Shown here piece by piece: positions 43,252 through 54,184 of a DNA stretch of 64,000 nucleotides. Position numbers and translations under genes: made by a program. Within the stretch, counting starts at the first letter, position 1. Every line of letters begins with the position of its first letter. The stretch lies in the NCBI GenBank assembly GCA_965221145.1, contig OZ244877.1, forward strand, positions 1,054,001 through 1,118,000, in the 5' to 3' direction. Source of the stretch: Bin5 sp965221145 (GTDB lineage Bacteria; Chloroflexota; Anaerolineae; Caldilineales; Caldilineaceae). The notes beneath the pieces are model-generated. The model was not told the origin of the DNA and did no database searches. It saw only the letters and a program-made list of their open reading frames with translations.

Positions 43252-43304
43252 GGTCGCCCAGCACCCCTGATGACAATCATTGCACACATGAGCGAGGAGG
43301 ATTT

Positions 43305-45449
43305 ATGGCAGCACAGACTGGGGAGTACGCCGTGGAGAGGGAAGCGGCCCTGGCCCCGCCGGTGGCGGCGGTCCACTCCGTTACCCATCAGAACCACGGC
43401 GAAGCACGCGTCGACCCCTACTATTGGCTGCGGGAGCGTGACAATCCCGCAGTGTTGGCATATCTTGAAGCCGAGAACAGCTATACCGAAGCGATGCTGG
43501 CGCACACCGAGACGCTGCAAGACACGCTGTTTGAGGAGATGAAGGGCCGCATCAAAGAGACCGATGAATCGGTGCCCGTTGCGCACGGCGGCTACTTCTA
43601 TTACTACCGCGAAGAGAAGGGCAAGCAGTATCGCATCTACTGCCGGAAGAAAGGCAGTCTGGACGCGCCCGAGCAGGTGCTGATCGATCTCAATGCCGAG
43701 GCCGAGGGCCACGACTATCTGCGCATGGGCAACTATATGGTCAGCCCCGATCATTCGCTCCTGGCCTTTGCTCTGGATACCGACGGCTCGGAGACCTACA
43801 CGCTGCGGGTCAAAGATCTGACAAGCGGCGAACTGTTGCCCGACCGGATCGAGAACACCTACTACGGGCTGGAGTGGAGCAACGACAATCGTACCCTCTA
43901 TTACACGACACTCGACCCGGCTCAACGGCCTCACAAGCTGCACCGCCACCGCCTGGGCGACGCCGCCTCCGACGATGAAACTGTCCACCATGAGGAGGAT
44001 GAACGCTTCTTCCTGCGGCTCTACAAGGCCAAGAGCGAGCGGTACATCTTTTTCGCCCTGGGCAGCGCCGTCACTTCGGAGGTCTACGCCGTCGACGCCG
44101 ACGACCCCGACGCCCAGCCCATCCTCGTGCAGCCCCGCGTGCAGGATATGGAGTATTTCGTTACCCATCACCAGGATCGATCCGGCCAGGATCGTTTCCT
44201 CATTCTGACAAACTGGGAGGCGGAAAACTTTCGCGTCATGGTTACGCCGGTCAGCGCGCCCGCCCGTGAGAACTGGCAGGAGCTTATCCCCCAATCCGCC
44301 GAGGTCATGCTGGATTGGATCGAGTCGTTTCAGGACTTCCTTGTGGTCTATGAGCGGGAGGGCGGCCTCACCCACATCAACATCTACGCTCTGCGCAACG
44401 GCGCCTTTTTCGAAGGGCGCGAAGCAGCCTCCCACCGGATGGAGCAGCTGGAGCCGGTCTATACGGTTTCAGCCGGTCTGAATCCTGAATTCGGCAGCCA
44501 ATCCCTGCGCTATCACTACACATCTCTCGTCTCTCCGCCGACGGTCTTTGACTATGACATGGAAGACCGAACGCGCACGTTGCGCAAACAGGACGAGGTG
44601 AAAGGCTACGATCCGGCGGCATACACGTCGGAGCGCATCTGGGCGACCGCACCCGACGGGGTCAGAGTGCCGATCTCCCTCGTCCATGCGGCTGACCTGG
44701 AACGGGACGGTCAGACCCCCTGCCTGCTCATCGGTTACGGCTCCTACGGGATGAGTTATGATCCTTCCTTCAGCAGCAACCATGTGAGCCTGTTGCAGCG
44801 GGGATTCGTCGTCGCATACGCCCATATTCGCGGCGGCGGTGAGATGGGGCGGCAGTGGAAGGAAGACGGCAAATATCTGAAGAAGAAGAACACGTTTACC
44901 GACTTCATCGCCTGCGCCGAGACACTGGTCGCCCGGCGGTACACATCGCCCCAGAGCCTGGTGATCAGCGGTCGCAGCGCCGGTGGCCTGCTGATGGGCG
45001 CCGTGACCAACATGCGCCCGGACCTGTTCGCCGGCGTTGTGGCCGGCGTTCCGTTCGTCGATGTGGTCAACACGATGCTCGACCCCACGATCCCCCTGAC
45101 GGTCATCGAGTGGGAGGAGTGGGGCAACCCCGCCGATGCGGAGTTCTATCAATATATGAAGAGCTATTCGCCCTATGATAATGTCGAGGCCAAGGACTAT
45201 CCGGCCATTCTGGCGACAGCGGGGCTGAACGATCCGAGAGTGCAATACTGGGAACCGGCCAAGTGGGTTGCAAAATTGCGGGTGTCCAAGACCGACGACA
45301 ACCCGCTCCTGCTCAAAACCGAAATGGGGGCCGGTCATTTCAGCAAGTCCGGGCGCTACGACTATCTGGAGGAGATTGCGTTCGAGTATGCTTTCGTTCT
45401 GGACACCGTTGACGCCAACGAATCCAATCACAGGAGGTGCGGACGATGA
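43305..45449 (+). CDS. S9 family serine peptidase, oligopeptidase B-like
   Basis: 714 residues; GAGGAGG before the ATG. A beta-propeller covers about residues 30-430 (ALDTDGSETYTLRVKDL), then the alpha/beta-hydrolase catalytic domain. The triad is S558 (GRSAGG), D643 (GLNDPR) and H678 (GAGHFS). The acidic pocket pattern EWEEWGNPADAEFYQYMKSYSPYDN is typical of oligopeptidase B, which cuts peptides after Arg or Lys in the cytoplasm. No signal peptide is visible. The following gene overlaps the end by a few bases. Confidence 0.94.
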   Translation: MAAQTGEYAVEREAALAPPVAAVHSVTHQNHGEARVDPYYWLRERDNPAVLAYLEAENSYTEAMLAHTETLQDTLFEEMKGRIKETDESVPVAHGGYFYYYREEKGKQYRIYCRKKGSLDAPEQVLIDLNAEAEGHDYLRMGNYMVSPDHSLLAFALDTDGSETYTLRVKDLTSGELLPDRIENTYYGLEWSNDNRTLYYTTLDPAQRPHKLHRHRLGDAASDDETVHHEEDERFFLRLYKAKSERYIFFALGSAVTSEVYAVDADDPDAQPILVQPRVQDMEYFVTHHQDRSGQDRFLILTNWEAENFRVMVTPVSAPARENWQELIPQSAEVMLDWIESFQDFLVVYEREGGLTHINIYALRNGAFFEGREAASHRMEQLEPVYTVSAGLNPEFGSQSLRYHYTSLVSPPTVFDYDMEDRTRTLRKQDEVKGYDPAAYTSERIWATAPDGVRVPISLVHAADLERDGQTPCLLIGYGSYGMSYDPSFSSNHVSLLQRGFVVAYAHIRGGGEMGRQWKEDGKYLKKKNTFTDFIACAETLVARRYTSPQSLVISGRSAGGLLMGAVTNMRPDLFAGVVAGVPFVDVVNTMLDPTIPLTVIEWEEWGNPADAEFYQYMKSYSPYDNVEAKDYPAILATAGLNDPRVQYWEPAKWVAKLRVSKTDDNPLLLKTEMGAGHFSKSGRYDYLEEIAFEYAFVLDTVDANESNHRRCGR

Positions 45450-46222
45450 TTTGGATAGTTGGTAGAGAAATTGTGCGCGAACGTTCCTATGTTTTCCCCC
45501 TGGATTCCCCCTTGCCTCGCGTGTCGCCATCGTTGCCGCGGCGACTGCTCCGGAAGTTGCCGCGCTTTGAAGATGAAGCAGAGGAACTGGTGACTCTGCG
45601 CTACAATCTGCAAAGTCGAGTCGCCAGCATCCATACCTGCTATGGTGGAGTGGCCTGGAATGCAGCCGCACAGTGCCGGTTGCAGATCCATTACTGCCCG
45701 GACGGCTCCTTGCGTCCTCACCTGAACGTTCAGCCTGCCGGTCAAGCTGCCTTTGCGTCTAATCTTGCTGCTGATGGGCCGCCGCCGAGTGGACAGGATT
45801 TACCAGACTATGCCGATGAACAGGATAACGGCGCAGGCCCCGGAATGGCCAGGATTCTGTCCTATTCATCCGATAGTCCGGCACATCCTGCCCCGGATTC
45901 TGTCATGCGAAACGGCGACTCGAGCCGCCAGCCGACCTCTGAAATTGCTCACTCTCCGACCATGGAACGATCCGGAAGAACGGAAGAATTTAGCCGTTTT
46001 CCGACTCCCGAAGAGCCTAAATCAGCAGGGGAAAACGGCCATACGGTGGGGCAAACTGGAATCGGATATGTCTTTCTCGGACTGCTGGAGCCTGGCTCCG
46101 CGCAGCCGCATATAGTCTTGAGCACCGATACCTACAGTCTCTCTCTCCTCGGGCGCTATCGCCTGCTGGCCAATACGCTTGCCAGGTGGACGGGGACGAC
46201 AACTGCGGTGGTCAATGGCTAG
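45446..46222 (+). CDS. Unknown protein with two conserved-looking ends and a disordered middle
   Basis: 258 residues. The start at 45446 is supported by AGGAGG eight bases upstream and a 4-bp overlap with the S9 peptidase stop. The N-terminus (VGREIVRERSYVFPLDSPLP) and residues ~45-95 (TLRYNLQSRVASIHTCYGGVAWNAAAQC) look folded; the C-terminal ~60 residues (GYVFLGLLEPGSAQPHIVLSTDTYSL) too. The middle ~90 residues are Ser/Pro/Asp-rich. No family was recognised. The operon position is consistent with a partner of the peptidase, but no function can be stated. Confidence 0.65.
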   Translation: MIWIVGREIVRERSYVFPLDSPLPRVSPSLPRRLLRKLPRFEDEAEELVTLRYNLQSRVASIHTCYGGVAWNAAAQCRLQIHYCPDGSLRPHLNVQPAGQAAFASNLAADGPPPSGQDLPDYADEQDNGAGPGMARILSYSSDSPAHPAPDSVMRNGDSSRQPTSEIAHSPTMERSGRTEEFSRFPTPEEPKSAGENGHTVGQTGIGYVFLGLLEPGSAQPHIVLSTDTYSLSLLGRYRLLANTLARWTGTTTAVVNG

Positions 46223-46279
46223 TGGTTCGCGGCCCGTGCAGTTGCCAGCCACGCGCTGCTATTCTCTGGGATCCTTGTT

Positions 46280-47002
46280 ATGACTCGGATTGCTATGTGG
46301 TGCGCGCCGCGCACGATCTCGACGGCGCTGATGCGCGCCTGGGAAAATCGGCGGGACACGGTCGTCATCGACGAACCGTTCTACGCCCATTATCTGCAGG
46401 CCACGGGTATCGATCACCCTGCCCGTTACGAAATCATCGCAAGTTATGAAGCCGACTGGCGAATCGTCGCGGGCAGCCTGACGGAAGATCCTCTGCCGGA
46501 GGGCGCGACTGTCTGCTATCAGAAGCAGATGGCCCACCATATGTTGGACCATATCGAATTGGACTGGGTGAGCAAGCTGACAAACTGCTTTCTGATTCGC
46601 GCGCCTGCGGAGGTAATCACCTCCTACATCAAGGTACGACCGCAGCCTACGCTGCTGGATCTGGGTTTTCCTCAACTCTTGCGTCTGTTCGAGGCCGTCC
46701 GCCAACGGTCGGGATCCGTGCCTCCGGTCATCGACAGCCAGGATGTGTTGCGGGATCCGCGGCGCACGCTCTCGCGGCTGTGTGAAGCCGTGTCCGTGGA
46801 GTTCACCGAGCGGATGCTCTCGTGGCCGCCGGGGCGCCGCGATAGCGACGGTGTCTGGGCGCCGCACTGGTACGCGGCCGTGGAGAAATCCACCGGCTTC
46901 GCCCCGTATCGGCCCAAGGACGAACCGGCGCCGCCGCATCTTCACGGCCTTCTGGCCCAAGCGCAGGAGATCTACGAGGAACTCTACCGCTTCCGCCTAT
47001 AA
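46280..47002 (+). CDS. P-loop sulfotransferase-like protein
   Basis: 240 residues. It begins MTRIAMWCAPRTISTALMRA, where APRTISTALMRA matches the PAPS 5'-phosphosulfate loop. A later CFLIRAPAEVITSYIK resembles the 3'-phosphate binding region. It should transfer or bind a sulfuryl group; whether it is active is unknown. The next gene, a class-IV aminotransferase, follows after 38 bp. The same two domains occur fused in some plant branched-chain-aminotransferase-like proteins, which supports a shared pathway. Confidence 0.82.
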   Translation: MTRIAMWCAPRTISTALMRAWENRRDTVVIDEPFYAHYLQATGIDHPARYEIIASYEADWRIVAGSLTEDPLPEGATVCYQKQMAHHMLDHIELDWVSKLTNCFLIRAPAEVITSYIKVRPQPTLLDLGFPQLLRLFEAVRQRSGSVPPVIDSQDVLRDPRRTLSRLCEAVSVEFTERMLSWPPGRRDSDGVWAPHWYAAVEKSTGFAPYRPKDEPAPPHLHGLLAQAQEIYEELYRFRL

Positions 47003-47005
47003 AAT

Positions 47006-47028
47006 GAGGAGAGAGGTTCCTACTCCTC
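47006..47028. repeat. GAGGAG hairpin (A family) between sulfotransferase and aminotransferase
   Basis: GAGGAG (47006-47011) pairs with CTCCTC (47023-47028) over 11 bases. It lies 12 bases before the aminotransferase ATG and may affect its translation. The GAGGAG itself resembles a ribosome site. Confidence 0.5.
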
Positions 47029-47040
47029 GCAGATGGGATT

Positions 47041-47946
47041 ATGTTGCAGAAATTTTACGAAGCCAACCGCGATCTGCTGGTCAACATCAACGGCAAGCTC
47101 GTCCATCGAGACCGGGCTGGGGTCAGCCCATTCGATTCGTCAGTGCAAAACGGCGATGCTGTCTGGGAGGGGCTGCGGCTGTACGATGGGCGCATCTTCA
47201 AGCTGGAGGAGCATCTGGCCCGCCTGCAAGACGGAGCCAAAGCCCTCGCTTATGACGGCGTGCCCTCCAATGAAGAGATCGTGGAGCAGTTGCGGCGCAC
47301 GCTCATGGCCAACGATATGCGCGACAACGTCCATGTCCGCCTGACCCTCAGCCGCGGCGTCAAGTACACCAGCGGCATGGACCCCCGCCTCAATACCGGT
47401 GGCACGACGCTGATCATTCTGGCGGAGCACAAACCGCCCGTCTACGAGCGCGGCGGAATCCGGCTGATCACGTCCGGCATTCGCCGCATCCCCCCGGACT
47501 GTCTCGATCAAAACATTCACTCCTGCAATATGCTCAATTCGATTCTGGCCAAAATCCAGGCGAATGCGGCCGGCGTGGATGATGCGGTGATGCTCGATCT
47601 GAACGGCTTTGTCGCCGAAACGAACGCGACACACCTGTTTCTGGTCAGAAACGGTACTGTCGCCACGCCCCACACCCACGCCTGCCCGGAGGGGATCACA
47701 CGCGCGACGGTGTTGGAACTGTGTCGCGAACACGGCATCACTGCGCAGGTGCGCGACATTTCCCTGCCGGAGCTTTACCGTGCGCATGAGCTGTTCTGCA
47801 CGGGCACGATGGGCGAACTGACGCCGGTGATCGAGGTGGACGGGCGTCAAATCGGTCGTTCCGAGAGTGGCTCTGTCACGCAGCGCCTGCGTCAACTTTA
47901 CGCCGAACTGACCAGCCGTACAGGTTTCCCGATTCTGTCGGTTTGA
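47041..47946 (+). CDS. Class-IV (branched-chain) aminotransferase homologue lacking the catalytic Lys
   Basis: 301 residues with the fold-IV pattern: GDAVWEGLRLYDGRIFKLEEHLARL, then AETNATHLFLVRNGTVATPH with conserved E193. In typical members the PLP Lys lies in I-K-S-x-N. Here the aligned segment is N-I-H-S-C-N, so His160 replaces the Lys. The enzyme may bind PLP without a Schiff base or use another residue. It follows a sulfotransferase-like gene, and that pairing recurs as a fusion in plants. A true BCAT activity is therefore doubtful. Confidence 0.85.
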   Translation: MLQKFYEANRDLLVNINGKLVHRDRAGVSPFDSSVQNGDAVWEGLRLYDGRIFKLEEHLARLQDGAKALAYDGVPSNEEIVEQLRRTLMANDMRDNVHVRLTLSRGVKYTSGMDPRLNTGGTTLIILAEHKPPVYERGGIRLITSGIRRIPPDCLDQNIHSCNMLNSILAKIQANAAGVDDAVMLDLNGFVAETNATHLFLVRNGTVATPHTHACPEGITRATVLELCREHGITAQVRDISLPELYRAHELFCTGTMGELTPVIEVDGRQIGRSESGSVTQRLRQLYAELTSRTGFPILSV

Positions 47947-48170
47947 AAGAGAGGAGAAGGTGTGGTCCGTCCCCCCGAACAAACCACACTCGCGGCCTGG
48001 AGAAGAGAGTTCAGAGTAGAGTTAGGGCCTCACTCTTCGCCTCTCCCTCCTCGCCGTGCTTGAAGGGCATGCGAGGAAGTCTTGCGCCAGAGCAGGAACT
48101 CTGTAGAAGAGAGGTTGGTTGCTTCGACTATGAGACGACGCGGCGAGGGTTAAGCTGGCTGCAAAGGAAG
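47947..48170. other. Repeat-rich spacer between converging genes
   Basis: No gene is seen in this 224-bp gap. It holds GAGAGGAG (47950) with CTCCCTCCTC (about 48043-48052), a 7-bp inverted repeat GTGTGGT/ACCACAC (47960-47966 and 47983-47989), and GAAGAGAGT facing ACTCTTC (48003-48038). These are fragments of the A-type hairpin family and could terminate both converging transcripts. Confidence 0.5.
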
Positions 48171-49433
<1,263 letters not shown>

Positions 49434-49461
49434 GGGATTTGAGTTTCCGGGCCAGCGCAGA

Positions 49462-50430
<969 letters not shown>

Positions 50431-50448
50431 CAGGTTTCTCCTCGATGA

Positions 50449-50486
50449 GTGGTTAGTGACGAGTGGCTAGCGCTGGAACTAACCAC
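50449..50486. repeat. GTGGTTAGT hairpin (C family)
   Basis: GTGGTTAGT (50449-50457) pairs perfectly with ACTAACCAC (50478-50486). The loop contains AGTGGCTAGCG, shared with the hairpin at 17086. It fills the short gap between glcE and the quinone oxidoreductase. Confidence 0.65.
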
Positions 50487-50504
50487 CTATACTCTCTACG
50501 TCCG

Positions 50505-51644
50505 TTACCAGGGATCGAACTTGCCGTCCGGGTCCAGGGCCGCGGCGATGCGCCGCAGGAATGCGTTCTGCAACAGCCTGCCCAGCAGTGGACCGTCTCC
50601 GCCGTCTTGCGATGATGCCCGCCGCGCCTGCCCGATTAGCTGGACGCCCTGCAAGTTCAGCCCCAGCAAAAGACTGTGCAGGTCTGCGCCACCGGGGTTC
50701 GCTTCATCGTCAGGCCAGCCGAGCCACAGCAAGTTTCCGCCGACGCTATAGCGCCGCGCCGCCGCGTCACAGCCGCCGAGCGCCTCCTCAACCGCCGGGA
50801 TCCGCTGCGGCGTCAGCGGGATTTTCACCAGCCCGATGCCCTCCGGCAGCCACGCCATTGCGCGCCCCTGCTGCCACAAGGCGTCTTCTTCCTGGTCGAA
50901 CAACTGGCTAAGCTGCCGAGGTGAAGTTGCCCCCGCGGAGACCACCGCCTGCAACGCCTGCGCCCGCTGTTCCAGCGTCGAAAGCAACCCGCCGATGCGC
51001 ATCCATAGGGTCCAACAATCCTCGGTCGGCGCAAAATCGACCGCATGAAGATCGATGTCGCTGCGCGTTATCACTTGCAAAGCGGACAGCAGATCGGCGA
51101 GCGCATCAAACTCGGCCGCGACCGTGGCAAAAGTCGGCGGCTGGGGGAAGACCTTGAAGGTCAGTTCGGTCAGTATGCCCAACCGGCCCAGACTGCCGAC
51201 GAACAGCTTGGGGAAATCAAAGCCGGCAGCGTTCTTCACCACCGCGCCGCCGCCCCGCACCTCCTGCCCCTGGCCGTCGATAAAGCGGATGCCGATGAGG
51301 AAATCCCGTATGCCGCCGTAACGATAACGGCCCGCTCCGCTGAGACCGGCCGCGACCGTCCCGCCCAGGGTTGCGCCGCGCGCGGACAGGGGTGGGTCAA
51401 AGGGCAGGTACTGGCCCTCTTGCGCAAGCATCGCCGCCACATCGGCCACCGGTGTGCCGGCGCGGGCCGTAAATGTGTATTCGTCCGCCTGATAGTCGAC
51501 GATGCCCTGCAGGGCGGACAAATCCAGCAGCAGCGTATCCTCTTCTCGGCAGTGGCCCGACAAAGCCGGCTTGGAGCCACCGCCCCGCACGCGCACGCGT
51601 CGCGCCCCCCGCACCATATCCTGGATTTCAGCGACTTTGGTCAT
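50505..51644 (-). CDS. glcE: Glycolate oxidase FAD subunit GlcE
   Basis: 379 residues. FAD_binding_4 features: VRGGGSKPALSG near 18-29 and ARGATLGGTVAAGLSGAGR near 88-106, followed by VVKNAAGFDFPKLFVGSLG. GlcE resembles a shortened GlcD and forms the GlcDEF complex with it. The C-terminal half is variable. The 184-bp spacer 51645-51828 between it and the next gene shows no recognisable feature. Confidence 0.9.
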   Translation of the reverse strand: MTKVAEIQDMVRGARRVRVRGGGSKPALSGHCREEDTLLLDLSALQGIVDYQADEYTFTARAGTPVADVAAMLAQEGQYLPFDPPLSARGATLGGTVAAGLSGAGRYRYGGIRDFLIGIRFIDGQGQEVRGGGAVVKNAAGFDFPKLFVGSLGRLGILTELTFKVFPQPPTFATVAAEFDALADLLSALQVITRSDIDLHAVDFAPTEDCWTLWMRIGGLLSTLEQRAQALQAVVSAGATSPRQLSQLFDQEEDALWQQGRAMAWLPEGIGLVKIPLTPQRIPAVEEALGGCDAAARRYSVGGNLLWLGWPDDEANPGGADLHSLLLGLNLQGVQLIGQARRASSQDGGDGPLLGRLLQNAFLRRIAAALDPDGKFDPW

Positions 51645-51828
51645 TGCACTGGCCGCTTGCCGACCCGATACTTATGCCATCGGGAGCGAACTGAAAGTGA
51701 AATTCAAAGTGAGTCAGCATTTCTTGACACGAGATTTTTCGGGCGCACCATTACTCCCAACCGACGCCCGCCGCGAGAATCTGACGAACGTCCAGCAAGG
51801 TCCAAGCAATTCCGACTAAGGCTACCGT

Positions 51829-53982
51829 CTATTCTTCAATGATCATGTAGAGAGCGCCATCCTGATAACCGGTCGCGTACACATTGCCTTCCTCGTCTGC
51901 GCCGATACTGCTAATGGGAACAGAGGCCTTCAAGGGCAGTGTGCTTTGCCAGCCTTCCTGAAAATCCTGAGTCGAGTCTTCACGGGAGCGCGTCAACCCC
52001 CAGATTCGGCCGCTGCAGAAATCGGCATAGAAGAAGACACCCTGCATGTGCGGATGATCGCTTCCGCGGTATACGGCCCCACCGACAATGGCACAGGAGT
52101 AGACATGATCATATTCTACCACCGGGGAGGTCAAGCCCTGCGCACTACAGGGCAGGGACTGGAAACATCTACTGCCTTCCTTAATGCGCCATCCGTAGTT
52201 TTCGCCCCCGCGGCTCTTCGCGGGTTGGAAATTCACCTCTTCGCGCTTGATGTGGCCTGCGTCAGGGATGTAAAGATCTCCGGTTAGTGAATCAAATGCA
52301 AAGCCCCACGGATTGCGCAGACCCAGCGCCCAGATTTCGCCGCGGTAGCCGTCGACTTGCGTAAACGGGTTGCTGGCGGGGATGCCGTAAGGCTTGACGC
52401 CGGACTCCACATCAATGCGTAAAATCTTGCCCAACAGGGTGTTCGTGTCCTGCCCGCGATTGTCAACATCTATGAGCGAATGGTCACCGCCATCACCGCT
52501 GCCAATGTACAGGTAGCCGTCATGGGGGCCGAAGGCAATGCGGCCGCCATTGTGGACTTGGTATGGCTGGGCGATGGTCAGCACGATTTCCTCGCTGTCA
52601 GGGTCGGCACGATCAGGATCGGAGGTCGTTGCGAAGCGGCTGATAACGGTGTCGCCTTCTCTATTCGTATAGTTCACATAGAAGTGTTGTTTGTCCGAGT
52701 AAGCAGGCGGAAAAGCTGCGTTGAGAAGCCCCCTTTCTCCGCAACAGGAGACATGTTTCGTTATGTCCAGGAATGGTGTTTCTTCGACGACACCGTTCCT
52801 GACGATGCGGATCCGCCCCCTCTGCTCGATCACGAAGATCCGTCCACTTCCGTCGCCGGCGTGCGTGACCTGTACAGGCAGGTTCAGCCCAGTGACAGCC
52901 TTGTTGAGTTTCCACCGAGTCGCGCCGCCGCCTTCCCTCGGGTTCGCAGAAAGCGAACCAAAGACCTTCACTTCGCGCCAGGCTACCCAACTCGGACCGT
53001 CGAGCGTGAGAATAAGCAGTTCGCTTATGCGGCGCGGGGGATCGATCTCAATTTCCAGAGTCTGACCATCCTCCGTGTGCAGGTTAGAGAACCGTCTGTG
53101 TAACGTGCGCATGCCGGAGCCATCCCCCAGCCACACCTCATGCGTAGTCGGGCCAGCCGGCGATTGCGCGACAACCATTTCCACTCTGTCAACCAGGTAC
53201 AGGTCATCGATGGAAACTGAGTACCACTGCGGAGGATGGAGTTCCGCACTCCAGGCTGAGTTTGGATCACCATCAATGCCCAGATGAGCGAACTCCTCAC
53301 CTGCAGAAGCGAACGCCGCTCCCAGAGCCGAAACATCTTTCCTAAGCGGCTCCGGTGTTTCAGCTTCAGAAGGTATGGCCCCTGCGGCTTCTGTGTCACC
53401 TTTCGCTGGCGACGACTCTATCGTTGCATCGAGCGGGTTGATCGAGGGCGAACCAAACACTCTCACCTCTCGCCAGCCTACCCAACTCGGACTTTCGAGG
53501 GTAAGAATCAACACCTCGTTTATCCGGCGGGGCGGGTCTATCGAAACTTCCAATGTCTGACCATCTTCCGTATGGAGATCGATTAGCCGTCTGTACAGTA
53601 CTCGCGTATCAGAACCACCCCCCAACCAGATCTCATGCGTAGTTGGACCGGCGGGCAACTGCGTAACGATCAGTTCCAGCTTGTCAACCAGATAGAAGTC
53701 ATCGAAGACAATCGAGAACCACTGGGGCGCGTATTTCCGCGAGTTCCAGAATGAGTCCTGATCGCCATCATTCGCAAGATGCGCGAAGTTACCTCTCTCG
53801 AAGGCCCTTCCAGTTCCCAGAATAGCGACATTCTCCCGGGGCGGCGGCGTTGCCGTCGCGGCAGGCCGGGTTGCCGCAGCAGATACGGCAACAGTCTGGC
53901 CAGGTTCGGCGATGGGGACACAGGATGTCGCCGCAATCAGAAGCAACAGTCCAACTGTCAGTGCTCCGAGCCTCGTTTTCAT
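51829..53982 (-). CDS. PQQ-type sugar dehydrogenase with two discoidin-like modules
   Basis: 717 residues. A lipoprotein signal with Cys21 (LLLLIAATSC) is followed by a Thr/Pro linker. Two repeated modules of about 130 residues come next (roughly 55-178 and 225-350), each with PQW-S, YLVD-LE, AGPTTHE-WLG, HTEDGQTLE and SWV-WREV-VFGS blocks; these look like F5/8-type carbohydrate-binding domains. From ~360 it is a GSDH/soluble-glucose-dehydrogenase propeller (PVQVTHAGDGSGRIFVIEQ; GDGGDHS). It would oxidise sugars outside the cell, with PQQ as the likely cofactor. It interrupts the glcD-glcE gene order. Confidence 0.9.
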   Translation of the reverse strand: MKTRLGALTVGLLLLIAATSCVPIAEPGQTVAVSAAATRPAATATPPPRENVAILGTGRAFERGNFAHLANDGDQDSFWNSRKYAPQWFSIVFDDFYLVDKLELIVTQLPAGPTTHEIWLGGGSDTRVLYRRLIDLHTEDGQTLEVSIDPPRRINEVLILTLESPSWVGWREVRVFGSPSINPLDATIESSPAKGDTEAAGAIPSEAETPEPLRKDVSALGAAFASAGEEFAHLGIDGDPNSAWSAELHPPQWYSVSIDDLYLVDRVEMVVAQSPAGPTTHEVWLGDGSGMRTLHRRFSNLHTEDGQTLEIEIDPPRRISELLILTLDGPSWVAWREVKVFGSLSANPREGGGATRWKLNKAVTGLNLPVQVTHAGDGSGRIFVIEQRGRIRIVRNGVVEETPFLDITKHVSCCGERGLLNAAFPPAYSDKQHFYVNYTNREGDTVISRFATTSDPDRADPDSEEIVLTIAQPYQVHNGGRIAFGPHDGYLYIGSGDGGDHSLIDVDNRGQDTNTLLGKILRIDVESGVKPYGIPASNPFTQVDGYRGEIWALGLRNPWGFAFDSLTGDLYIPDAGHIKREEVNFQPAKSRGGENYGWRIKEGSRCFQSLPCSAQGLTSPVVEYDHVYSCAIVGGAVYRGSDHPHMQGVFFYADFCSGRIWGLTRSREDSTQDFQEGWQSTLPLKASVPISSIGADEEGNVYATGYQDGALYMIIEE

Positions 53983-54184
53983 TCACTCCTCTACCCTGAT
54001 TGAGAATCCACGCGTAAACACAGTTCGATTTTTCTACGCCAGGTGCGCCAATGCCAGCCAAAATCGTGGGAGGAAGGCTTCTTCGGGTGGGCAGAGCCGC
54101 GGTTTGGATCGGTCATGCACGCCCCTAATGTGAGCCAAACCGGAATGACTGCCGGGGCGGTCTTCGTGAAGCGTTGCCTCCAAG

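Noticed and set aside
47041..47946. Ordinary branched-chain aminotransferase
   Set aside because: Overall fold matches, but the PLP-lysine position is His, so the name IlvE was not assigned.
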